NCBI GenBank assembly: GCA_001795165.1
Contig: MGNS01000139.1
Location: 6,946-15,502 of the forward strand
Length of the DNA: 8,557 bases
From: Chloroflexi bacterium RBG_16_57_11
GTDB taxonomy: Bacteria; Chloroflexota; Anaerolineae; Anaerolineales; UBA4823
Reading direction: 5' to 3'
Part shown: one piece after another, positions 1 to 6,051 of the stretch
How the letters are laid out: each line of letters starts with the position of its first letter
Position numbering within the stretch: the stretch's first letter is position 1
Position numbers and translations under genes: made by a program
Notes under the pieces: model-generated
The model's input: only the letters and a program-made list of their open reading frames with translations
Told to the model about the DNA's origin: nothing
Database searches by the model: none

Positions 1-1068
1 CACGCTGAGTGTGTACGGCTCTTCTTTCAGTACCAGCCCAGCCAGGCGCATGTCCTCCCAGATGCGTTTACGCGCTACATAACGATCCAGGCCCTGGTAA
101 GGGCCGCCGTTGGCGTTGACATGAGCCGCCTCGTCCAACACAGAGATCACTTCCAGCCCGTGGCGCTCGCCGATCTGGAAGTCGGTCGGGTCGTGCCCTG
201 GGGTCACCTTCAGCGCGCCACCGCCGAACTCGCGCTGCACCGCCTGGTCGGCGATCACCGGGATGCGCCGCCCCAGGATCGGCACGATTACCTGTCGCCC
301 GATAAAGCGCTGGTAGCGCTCGTCTTCGGGGTGCACCGCCACGGCGGTATCGCCCAGGATGGTCTCCGGGCGGGTGGTGGCGACAGGCAAGTACTCAGCC
401 CGGTCAGCCGGGTCTGCGTCCGCCAGCATGTACTTGAAGTAGTACAAAGTGCCCGGCTCTTCGATATACTCCACTTCCAGGTCGGAGACGGCGGTCTTCA
501 ATCCTGGCGACCAGTTGATCAGCCGTGGGCCGCGGTAGATCAGGCCTTTCTCGTACAGGCGTACGAAGGCCTCCCGCACCGCCCGCGATAGCCCGGGGTC
601 GAGCGTGAAGCGCTCGCGCCGCCAGTCGCAGGATGCGCCCAGGCGGCGAATCTGGTGTGTGATCCTGCCGCCGTACTCCTCCTTCCATGCCCAGGTGCGG
701 CGTAAAAATTCTTCCCGTCCGATCTGTTCGCGGCTCAGCCCTTCTTTCGCCAGAGATCTCTCCACCTGGAGCTGCGTGGCAATACCGGCGTGGTCGCTGC
801 CTGGCACCCACAGCGCCGAGTAGCCCTTCATGCGATGGTAGCGGATCATCAGATCCTCCATCGAGACGAACATGGCATGGCCCAGGTGCAGCTCACCGGT
901 CACGTTGGGCGGCGGGATTGAGATGACGAACGGCTCTATGGTCGGGTCGAAGTCCGGGCGGTCGGGGTCGCTGGCAGGCTCGAAGTGGCCGTTCTGCTCC
1001 CACCAATCATAAATTCGCTGCTCGGTGGTGTGAAAGTCGTAGGTTTTAGGGAGGCTGTGTTCGGTCAT
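1..1068 (-). CDS. valS: Valyl-tRNA synthetase, bacterial type (N-terminal part, cut by window edge)
   Basis: This is a class Ia aminoacyl-tRNA synthetase that charges tRNA-Val with valine in the cytoplasm. The first 356 residues are visible; the rest lies beyond the left edge, and the frame is open to base 1. Seen: the ATP-binding signature PPPNVTGELHLGH at about residues 52-64 (HIGH box as HLGH, 61-64), VPGSDHAGIATQ at 88-99, NWSPGLKTAVSDLEVEY at 185-201, and the CP1 editing-domain motif TTRPET at 231-236 followed by GDTAVAVHPEDERY. These are hallmarks of bacterial ValRS; the lack of CxxC near residue 187 resembles the E. coli form (NWDPKL). The KMSKS loop, anticodon domain and C-terminal coiled coil would be outside the window. 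The ATG at 1066-1068 is preceded by GAGAGGA, four bases upstream. It lies 100 bp after the PhzF-family gene on the same strand and is the second ValRS gene in this window. The identification is firm; whether the full gene is intact cannot be seen. Confidence 0.96.
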   Translation of the reverse strand, partial: MTEHSLPKTYDFHTTEQRIYDWWEQNGHFEPASDPDRPDFDPTIEPFVISIPPPNVTGELHLGHAMFVSMEDLMIRYHRMKGYSALWVPGSDHAGIATQLQVERSLAKEGLSREQIGREEFLRRTWAWKEEYGGRITHQIRRLGASCDWRRERFTLDPGLSRAVREAFVRLYEKGLIYRGPRLINWSPGLKTAVSDLEVEYIEEPGTLYYFKYMLADADPADRAEYLPVATTRPETILGDTAVAVHPEDERYQRFIGRQVIVPILGRRIPVIADQAVQREFGGGALKVTPGHDPTDFQIGERHGLEVISVLDEAAHVNANGGPYQGLDRYVARKRIWEDMRLAGLVLKEEPYTLSV

Positions 1069-1154
1069 GAAGTCCTCTCAAGTGAATTAATCGTCGATTG
1101 TTGTTCGCGTGCGTGGCAGGATTCTGGACATATCCAACCAGCCATGCATTGTAC

Positions 1155-1183
1155 AAAAAAGAAATTCTTCATATCGTGATTTC
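1155..1183 (-). terminator. Weak hairpin plus T-run after the PhzF gene (doubtful)
   Basis: On the minus strand GAAAT (1183-1179) can pair with ATTTC (1165-1161), followed directly by six T (1160-1155). The stem is only five mostly A-T pairs with a long loop, and it overlaps the stop codon of the PhzF-family gene. It might cause partial termination between that gene and the downstream valS. It is more likely too unstable to matter, so read-through into valS remains plausible. A TACAAT at 1153-1148 could be a -10 box for valS, but no convincing -35 accompanies it. Confidence 0.2.
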
Positions 1184-2059
1184 ACCGCGCATCACCAGCA
1201 CTGCCTTGCCACCCACCTTGACCGTCTGGATATCCGCTGGCGGCCCGATCACTTCCACTTCACCCTGGCCAGGTCGACCCATCCAGTGCCCCTGCTGAGC
1301 GGTGAAGATCGGTCGATCGATCAAGCCATAATGCCACAGATACGCCGCCATACCGCCGGTTGCCGAGCCGGTGAACGGGTCCTCCAGGAGGTCGGGCGGC
1401 GTGCCGAAGTGGCGGGCAAATGTGCTCCCGGCGGAAGTTACGCCCTGAAGGCAAAATAAATGTGGTGAGAAGAAATCCGACCGGTCACGGTATCGCTGGT
1501 AAGCGGCGATATCCAAACGCGCCCGCCGTAGCGCCTCAAGCGAGCGCAACGGCGCCATCAGCTGGGGCGTGCCGGTGCTCACTGTCTGAAAGGGCGCTCC
1601 CGGTAGGGCATCGCTGGTAGCCAGGCCGAAGATTGGCAGCACTTGCGCCGGGTCGTGCAGGGAATAAAATTGCGGCTTGCGTTGTGTCATGACAATCCGG
1701 TCGACATTTCCTTCTTGCGCATAGATTTCAACGTTGATTGGGCCGTGCTTCAGCTCCAGCCGGATGGTCGTGAGCCTACCAGAAAGTCTAAGCCGGGAAG
1801 TTTGTACCAGCGCGAAGGTCGTGGCGATGGAGGGGTGGCCTGCCAGGGGTATCTCTTCGGCGGGAGGGAAATAGCGCACGCTGAAATCGGCTGTGGTCGA
1901 GCGGCGCACGAAGGCCGTCTCTGACAGGTTCATTTCACGGGCGATCGCCAGCATCGCTGGCTCGCTCAGGTCGTCGGCGTCAAGCACGACTGCGCACGGA
2001 TTGCCGGCCAATGGCTGATCGGTAAAGGCATCGACTTGTAGAAGAGGGTAAGTCGGCAA
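1169..2059 (-). CDS. PhzF-family isomerase/epimerase-like protein
   Basis: A 296-residue protein of the PhzF/YddE family (diaminopimelate-epimerase fold, two pseudo-symmetric domains). PhzF itself isomerises a phenazine precursor; most family members have unknown substrates. Seen: N-terminal LLQVDAFTDQPLAGNPCAVV (residues 6-25), NLSETAFV with the probable catalytic acid Glu47, IPLAGHPSIAT with His75, and EDPFTGSATGG (226-236) with Asp227. These correspond to the Glu, His and Asp active-site positions of Pseudomonas PhzF. Length is typical. The start is TTG at 2059-2057; it is supported by a strong AAAGGAG (2073-2067) seven bases upstream and by the family motif beginning at once. The gene lies 53 bp after the first valS and 100 bp before the second, same strand, with no convincing terminator between, so it probably shares their transcript. 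No phenazine genes are visible, so that pathway should not be inferred. Family assignment is firm; substrate unknown. Confidence 0.92.
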   Translation of the reverse strand: MPTYPLLQVDAFTDQPLAGNPCAVVLDADDLSEPAMLAIAREMNLSETAFVRRSTTADFSVRYFPPAEEIPLAGHPSIATTFALVQTSRLRLSGRLTTIRLELKHGPINVEIYAQEGNVDRIVMTQRKPQFYSLHDPAQVLPIFGLATSDALPGAPFQTVSTGTPQLMAPLRSLEALRRARLDIAAYQRYRDRSDFFSPHLFCLQGVTSAGSTFARHFGTPPDLLEDPFTGSATGGMAAYLWHYGLIDRPIFTAQQGHWMGRPGQGEVEVIGPPADIQTVKVGGKAVLVMRGEITI

Positions 2060-2112
2060 GGCAGGTCTCCTTTCGCTTAGGTTATGTTATGGGCTGAGCG
2101 ATTGCTTCGCTG

Positions 2113-4662
2113 CTACGGTTCGTCTACCTGGATCGATAGACGAATGGCGCTATCCATGGGAAGGATTTCCATCGCCGGGTCAGGATCCGCCGCCAGCTCG
2201 ACACGCCGGGCGCGGGTCACGCCCTTCAAATCAGGGATGGCGGAACGCCACTTTGTTTCACTCCAGGTGGATCTGCCCTCAGGCGTGTTTTCTGGAGCGA
2301 GGTGCAACCGGGCGAGCTCGCTGCTCAGTGGCAGGTTGTGCTCGCTCTTATAGCGTCGCACCGCACTGGCGACCTGGACCAGCAGCATGCCGAATTCATC
2401 TGCCTGCTTATCGTCCAACCTCGGATCGATTCTTGGCCAGGGTGAAGTATGGATCGAGGCGGACCCTGGATCCGCTGTGTCAGGGACGAACAAGCCCTGG
2501 TAGATCTCTTCGGTCACAAAGGGTAAGATGGGCGCAAACAGCTTGAGTGTATCCGGCAGAACACGTTGCAAGGCTTGTAACGCGCCAGATCGCTGCGGGT
2601 GATCCAGGTCATAAAGACGCAGCTTGCACATTTCCAGGTAGTTATCTGCCAGATCGCGCCAGAAAAAATCTTCTACCTCGCTTTTTGCGGAGGCGTAGTC
2701 ATAGTTCTCAAATTGATCTTTTGTGTGCCGGATAACCTGCTGCAATCGGGCCAGGATCCAGCGGTCGGCAGGGGTGAAAAGCTGAGGATTAACTTCTATC
2801 GGAGTATCAGGTCGTAGGAAGCGAGCGCTGAATTGCGCAACATTCCACAGCTTGGTCACCAATCGCGCCCCATTTTGAACTTTCTCCTCGCTAATTACTG
2901 AATCCTTCCCCGGTCCGGTGCTGGCGGCCCAGTAGCGTACTGCGTCGGCTGAGTAGAGCTCGATCATTTCCATTGGAGACATTGGTCCACCACCCCGGCT
3001 TTTACTGATCTTGCCCATGCCTTCTCCGGCGATGCCCCAGCCTGAGATCATCACCTCTTTCCATGGCTGCTCGCCGAAGTGGTACAGTGATTTGGCAATC
3101 GTATAGAACGTCCAGGTGCGGATGATCTCGTGCGCTTGTGGTCGTAACGAGAAAGGGAAAACCACCTCGTAAAGGTCTGCCTGCTCTTCTTTCAGCCAAT
3201 CTCCAACGATTTGTGGTGAGAGCGACGAGGTTGCCCAGGTGTCCATCACGTCCGTTTCAGGTTGAAAGCGCGTGCTCCCGCAGGCACATGGACGACCAGG
3301 CTGCTGCTCGGTCGGGTCCAATGGTAGCTGCGCTTCCTCAGCCAGGATGACCGCTCCACAGTCCTGGCAATACCAGACCGGGAACGGCACGCCATAAAAA
3401 CGCTGGCGCGAGATGCACCAGTCCCAGTTCAGGTTTTCTACCCAGTCGGTATAGCGCTTCTCCATGTGCTCCGGGCGCCATTTCACCTGGTTCCCCGCCT
3501 CCAAAAGGCTTTGCTTATAGTCCAGTAAACGGATAAACCACTGTAGGGCGCTGATGTATTCCACCGGCGTGTCGCAGCGCTCATGAACGCGGATTGTCTG
3601 GCGCGTTGGTTGTCGCCCGTCGATCAGATCCTGGTCGGCCAGGGCTTCCTTGATCTGGCGACGCGCTTCGCTGATCGGCAGGCCGGCGAACTGACCTGAA
3701 ACAGGGGTCATCCGCCCTTGACCATCGAGCGCCTGAATGAGTGGTAAATGGTGTGTACGCTGCCAGGCCACGTCGGCAGCATCGCCGAAGGTGCAACACA
3801 TCACGGCTCCGGTGCCCTTTTTAGGATCTGCCGCCGGATCAGTCAAAATCGGCACCTCCTGTCCAAAGAGTGGCACCTTCAGGTGTTTTCCGATCCATTC
3901 TCGGTAGCGGATATCCTCCGGATGGACAAACACCGCCACGCAAGCCGGCAACAATTCCGGTCGTGTGGTGGCGATAAAGAGCCCCTCACCCCGATCCTCT
4001 CCCACAGGGAGAGGAATCGAATTCTCCCCTCTCCCACTGGGAGAGGGGCTGGGGGTGAGGGGAAACCTCAGCGTCACGAACTCGCTTTCCCGCTCCATAT
4101 CATTCAAGTCAGCCTGGGCTAAAGCGGTACGACACTCCGGGCACCAGATCGCCGGCGCTTCCTGGCGATATGCCAGCCCTTTCCGCACCAGATCGATGAA
4201 AGAGAGCTGCGATATGCGCCTGGCCCGCTGATCGATCGTGCGGTAGGTATAGCGCCAATCGATCGATAATCCTAAGCGCTGCCACAAAGCCCGATAATCG
4301 CTTTCGGCCTGCTGGCTGATCTCGAGGCACTTTTGTATGAAAGCTGTGCGACCCACCTGGGCAGCGCTGATCCCCAGCCGTTTCTCAACCAGGCGCTCGG
4401 TGGGGAGTCCGTTATCATCAAAGCCCATAGGATAGAAGACCTCATAACCGTTCATGCGCCAGAAGCGAGCCATGAAGTCTGTGTGGCTGTATGAATAACA
4501 ATGTCCCAGGTGCAGGTGACCGGAGACAGTCGGCGGAGGAGAATCGATCGAATAGACCGGACGGTCCCTACCTGGTAAAAATTTGTAAACCCCACGAGCT
4601 TGCCAATCGAGTGCTAATCGCAGCTCGGCTTCTTTTGGATCGTACCGTTTTGCCAGGGGCAT
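2113..4662 (-). CDS. valS: Valyl-tRNA synthetase, archaeal/rickettsial type, with in-frame palindromic insertion
   Basis: An 849-residue class Ia ValRS charging tRNA-Val in the cytoplasm. It resembles the archaeal/Rickettsia lineage: IDSPPPTVSGHLHLGH (HIGH box 51-54), GFDDNGLPTERLVEK (80-94), editing-domain ATTRPELLPACVAVF (231-245), GTGAVMCCTFGD (283-294), WDWCISRQRFYGVPFPVWY (413-431), DVMDTWATSS (471-480), LRPQAHEIIRTW (506-517) and KISKS (551-555). Two Cys clusters could bind zinc: CPEC at 174-177, and Cys432/435 with Cys459/461. The anticodon-binding helical domain spans about 630-780; the long bacterial C-terminal coiled coil is absent, as usual for this type. Residues 201-228, rich in Pro, Ser and Gly, are foreign to the family and are encoded by an 81-bp palindromic element between CP1 strands just before TTRPE. 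The frame stays open, so the enzyme is probably active. The ATG has AAGGAGG five bases upstream and follows a valine T-box. It heads a likely operon with the PhzF gene and the second valS. Confidence 0.97.
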   Translation of the reverse strand: MPLAKRYDPKEAELRLALDWQARGVYKFLPGRDRPVYSIDSPPPTVSGHLHLGHCYSYSHTDFMARFWRMNGYEVFYPMGFDDNGLPTERLVEKRLGISAAQVGRTAFIQKCLEISQQAESDYRALWQRLGLSIDWRYTYRTIDQRARRISQLSFIDLVRKGLAYRQEAPAIWCPECRTALAQADLNDMERESEFVTLRFPLTPSPSPSGRGENSIPLPVGEDRGEGLFIATTRPELLPACVAVFVHPEDIRYREWIGKHLKVPLFGQEVPILTDPAADPKKGTGAVMCCTFGDAADVAWQRTHHLPLIQALDGQGRMTPVSGQFAGLPISEARRQIKEALADQDLIDGRQPTRQTIRVHERCDTPVEYISALQWFIRLLDYKQSLLEAGNQVKWRPEHMEKRYTDWVENLNWDWCISRQRFYGVPFPVWYCQDCGAVILAEEAQLPLDPTEQQPGRPCACGSTRFQPETDVMDTWATSSLSPQIVGDWLKEEQADLYEVVFPFSLRPQAHEIIRTWTFYTIAKSLYHFGEQPWKEVMISGWGIAGEGMGKISKSRGGGPMSPMEMIELYSADAVRYWAASTGPGKDSVISEEKVQNGARLVTKLWNVAQFSARFLRPDTPIEVNPQLFTPADRWILARLQQVIRHTKDQFENYDYASAKSEVEDFFWRDLADNYLEMCKLRLYDLDHPQRSGALQALQRVLPDTLKLFAPILPFVTEEIYQGLFVPDTADPGSASIHTSPWPRIDPRLDDKQADEFGMLLVQVASAVRRYKSEHNLPLSSELARLHLAPENTPEGRSTWSETKWRSAIPDLKGVTRARRVELAADPDPAMEILPMDSAIRLSIQVDEP
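3982..4062. repeat. 81-bp three-stem palindromic element inserted in frame in valS
   Basis: The outer arms CCCCTCACCCC (3982-3992) and GGGGTGAGGGG (4052-4062) are perfect inverted repeats of 11 bp. Between them lie two further perfect hairpins: CCTCTCCC/GGGAGAGG (3996-4003 and 4007-4014, loop ACA) and CCCCTCTCCC/GGGAGAGGGG (4026-4035 and 4039-4048, loop ACT). The whole could fold as a three-way junction. Its length, 81 bp, is exactly 27 codons, and it adds residues such as LTPSPSPSGRGE to the ValRS without a stop. Peptides of this kind (TPSPSPSGRGE, PLPVGE) are familiar to me from dispersed palindromic repeats in many bacterial genomes. No second copy is visible in this window. It is most likely a non-autonomous, REP/MITE-like element. 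Confidence 0.85.
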
Positions 4663-4689
4663 ACTGGCCTCCTTCCTACTTACTTAAAC

Positions 4690-4724
4690 AAAAAAGCACT
4701 CCCGTCTTTGAGGACGAAAGGCTT
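4690..4724 (-). terminator. Intrinsic terminator of the valine T-box
   Basis: On the minus strand AAGC-CTTTCGTC (from 4724) pairs with GACGGGAG-T-GCTT around the loop CTCAAA. This gives about 12 base pairs with two G-T pairs and one bulged T, and runs into six T ending at 4690. It lies just after the T-box sequence and 28 bases before the valS start codon. Formation of the upstream antiterminator on binding of uncharged tRNA would prevent this hairpin. Confidence 0.92.
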
Positions 4725-4980
4725 TCCTTCCGCGGTGCCACCTCATTTCGCCAAGGCTTACACCTTGGCGCACTCACCACCCCGGCAGCTGCTCTCTCCA
4801 AATATCGGGGTTTCGCGATAACGGGCTCACCCGTGCCGTTCTACTGAGCACAGCCGATGGCTGGCCGTTCTTCGACAGCCAATCCGGGCGACATTCGGCG
4901 CAAGATTGCTGCGGGGGCTTACAGCCTGAGGCCACACCTTCTCTGGACAGTCAGGCTCGCGCCTACTCCTCCCGGTTGAG
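4690..4980 (-). promoter_or_regulatory. Valine-specific T-box riboswitch (tRNA-Val sensor)
   Basis: This fills most of the 475-bp gap between valS and the metallo-hydrolase gene. Reading the minus strand, stem I opens with CCGGG (4975-4971), then AG, the GAGTA half of the specifier-loop motif, and GGCGC. The 3' side returns as GCGCC, GAAT, GTC, G, CCCGG, so both helices flanking the specifier loop pair perfectly. The specifier is GUC (4892-4890), a valine codon. An AGAGA motif lies in the distal part of stem I. Downstream are a GGCTG/CAGCC stem, an ACGGG/CCCGT stem running into the common CCCGTTATC, a hairpin with an 8-bp stem (4749-4770), and the antiterminator box AATGAGGTGGCACCGCGG (about 4747-4730), whose GGTGGCACC bulge contacts the tRNA acceptor end. 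The terminator follows. Uncharged tRNA-Val should therefore switch on valS and, by read-through, the PhzF gene and the second valS. Confidence 0.96.
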
Positions 4981-5026
4981 GAAAATTCCAAATTTTAGCT
5001 TGGTTCATTGAACCAATAACCTTATG

Positions 5027-5055
5027 ATTATACACCGGATTTGGATCACAGACAA
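5027..5055 (-). promoter_or_regulatory. Promoter of the T-box/valS operon
   Basis: On the minus strand there is a perfect TATAAT at 5032-5027 and a TTGTCT (four of six to TTGACA) at 5055-5050, with a 17-bp spacer. Transcription would start near 5020, about 45 bases before T-box stem I and about 358 bases before the valS ATG. The distance fits a T-box leader. Confidence 0.7.
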
Positions 5056-5079
5056 GTATTAAGACCTGGTTAAGCTTGC

Positions 5080-5108
5080 TTGCTTTTATCTCTAGTTTGT
5101 GCTATCCT
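5080..5108 (+). promoter_or_regulatory. Probable promoter of the metallo-hydrolase gene
   Basis: On the plus strand TATCCT (5103-5108) is preceded by TGC, making an extended -10 box, with a weak TTGCTT (5080-5085) 17 bp upstream. The predicted start near 5115 lies upstream of the ATG at 5138 but downstream of the GTG at 5099, which supports the ATG. It is divergent from the valS promoter; the two -35 boxes are about 24 bp apart. Confidence 0.45.
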
Positions 5109-5137
5109 ACCGGCGACCTGAACCTGGGGATTGCAAT

Positions 5138-6037
5138 ATGATCCAACGAGAACGAATTGCCGATAACGTATATTCTTTTCAAAGCGATATTTATGCACAG
5201 GTCACCGCTGGTACGGTGATCGGACCAAACTGGGCAGTGGTGATTGATACATTAGCCACACCGGAAGAGGCGCTGGCGATGCGTGAGTTTGTCGAGCGAG
5301 AGCTGGGCGTCCCGGTGCGGTATGTGATCGACACCCACAGTCACGCGGATCATGCCTGGGGGAATTGTTTCTTCCCTGGAGCGACCGTAATTGGACATCC
5401 TCTTTGTCGCCAACTCCTGGAAACCAAAGGGCGTGCGGCATTGGAGGAGACCAGCCGGGCAAATCCCTCTCTGCGAAATGTCAAAATTATCCTGCCGCAG
5501 ATCACCTTCAACCAGGGTGAGCTGAATCTGCGTGTAGGTAAAAAAACGCTCAGCCTTTTCCCATTGCCAGGTCATTGCCCGGATAACCTGGGCGTGTTGG
5601 TTGAGGAAGATCGTGTCTTATTTGCCGGCGATGCTGCCATGCCTCTTCCATACATCGTCGATGGCGATATCGATGACCTGATTGCCTCGCTCAAGAAGAT
5701 TAGCCGATTGGGTCTGGAAAATATCGTCCAGGGGCATGGTGAAATTGTGCTGCGTGGCGAGATCGATAACTACATGCGGGAAAATCTTAGTTATTTATCC
5801 AACATCCGAAAAGCCGTGCGCAGGGCGGGTAAGCGTAAATATCCACAGGAAGTGCTGGATGAAACCACTATTGAAAGTTGTGGAAAGAGCCGCGTGCTAA
5901 TCGGGGGTCTTGCGGCAGAGCTGCATCGGCGCAACTTGCGCGCCCTGTACCGCCAGATGTATGGCGAGCTTCCGGCCGCGCTGCCGGAAGATGAAGAGTA
6001 CGAGTCTGATGATGAAGGCGAAGAGGAAGAAGAATAA
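5138..6037 (+). CDS. Metallo-beta-lactamase-fold hydrolase with acidic C-terminal tail
   Basis: A 299-residue soluble protein with the complete dinuclear metal site of the metallo-beta-lactamase fold: THSHADH (His67, His69, Asp71, His72), PLPGHCPDN (His146), FAGDAAM (Asp165) and VQGHGE (His200). The N-terminal half of the domain includes AVVIDTLATPEEA (33-45), normal for the fold. Members hydrolyse varied substrates (thioesters, lactones, others), and the sequence does not reveal this one. No signal peptide is seen, so a cytoplasmic location is likely. A C-terminal extension ends in a tail of 13 acidic residues among the last 17. The ATG at 5138 is chosen because GGGGA lies seven bases upstream and the family start (IADNVYSF) follows. 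An in-frame GTG at 5099 has no such site and precedes the predicted transcription start. The gene stands alone between the divergent valS operon and the convergent plsY, and ends at a strong terminator. Confidence 0.93.
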   Translation: MIQRERIADNVYSFQSDIYAQVTAGTVIGPNWAVVIDTLATPEEALAMREFVERELGVPVRYVIDTHSHADHAWGNCFFPGATVIGHPLCRQLLETKGRAALEETSRANPSLRNVKIILPQITFNQGELNLRVGKKTLSLFPLPGHCPDNLGVLVEEDRVLFAGDAAMPLPYIVDGDIDDLIASLKKISRLGLENIVQGHGEIVLRGEIDNYMRENLSYLSNIRKAVRRAGKRKYPQEVLDETTIESCGKSRVLIGGLAAELHRRNLRALYRQMYGELPAALPEDEEYESDDEGEEEEE

Positions 6038-6051
6038 CCTTAAGTTGTTAG

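Noticed and set aside
121..591. Open plus-strand frame of 156 codons
   Set aside because: It lies antisense to the clear bacterial-type ValRS, shows no family motif and reflects GC-rich codon bias.
404..811. Minus-strand frame of 135 codons within the left-edge valS
   Set aside because: It is a frame-shifted shadow of the same ValRS coding strand; the correct frame gives an unbroken conserved protein.
2060..2112. AGCGA/TCGCT hairpin between valS and the PhzF gene as a terminator
   Set aside because: The stem is only five base pairs and no T-run follows.
3982..4062. CRISPR-like repeat array
   Set aside because: The repeats are inverted arms of one element, not direct repeats with spacers, and they lie inside a gene.
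3979..4062. Frameshift or pseudogene in valS caused by the insertion
   Set aside because: The insertion is a multiple of three, contains no stop, and all downstream ValRS motifs continue in the same frame.
3748..4231. Plus-strand frames across the palindromic element
   Set aside because: They are antisense to the ValRS. Because the element is palindromic, it encodes similar Pro/Ser-rich peptides on both strands, which makes these frames look repeated.
4491..4847. Plus-strand frame of 118 codons across the T-box
   Set aside because: It spans the valS start and structured leader RNA on the opposite strand and has no recognisable protein.
5099..5137. GTG start adding 13 residues to the metallo-hydrolase
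   Set aside because: It has no Shine-Dalgarno site and lies upstream of the predicted transcription start; the ATG at 5138 has GGGGA at good spacing.
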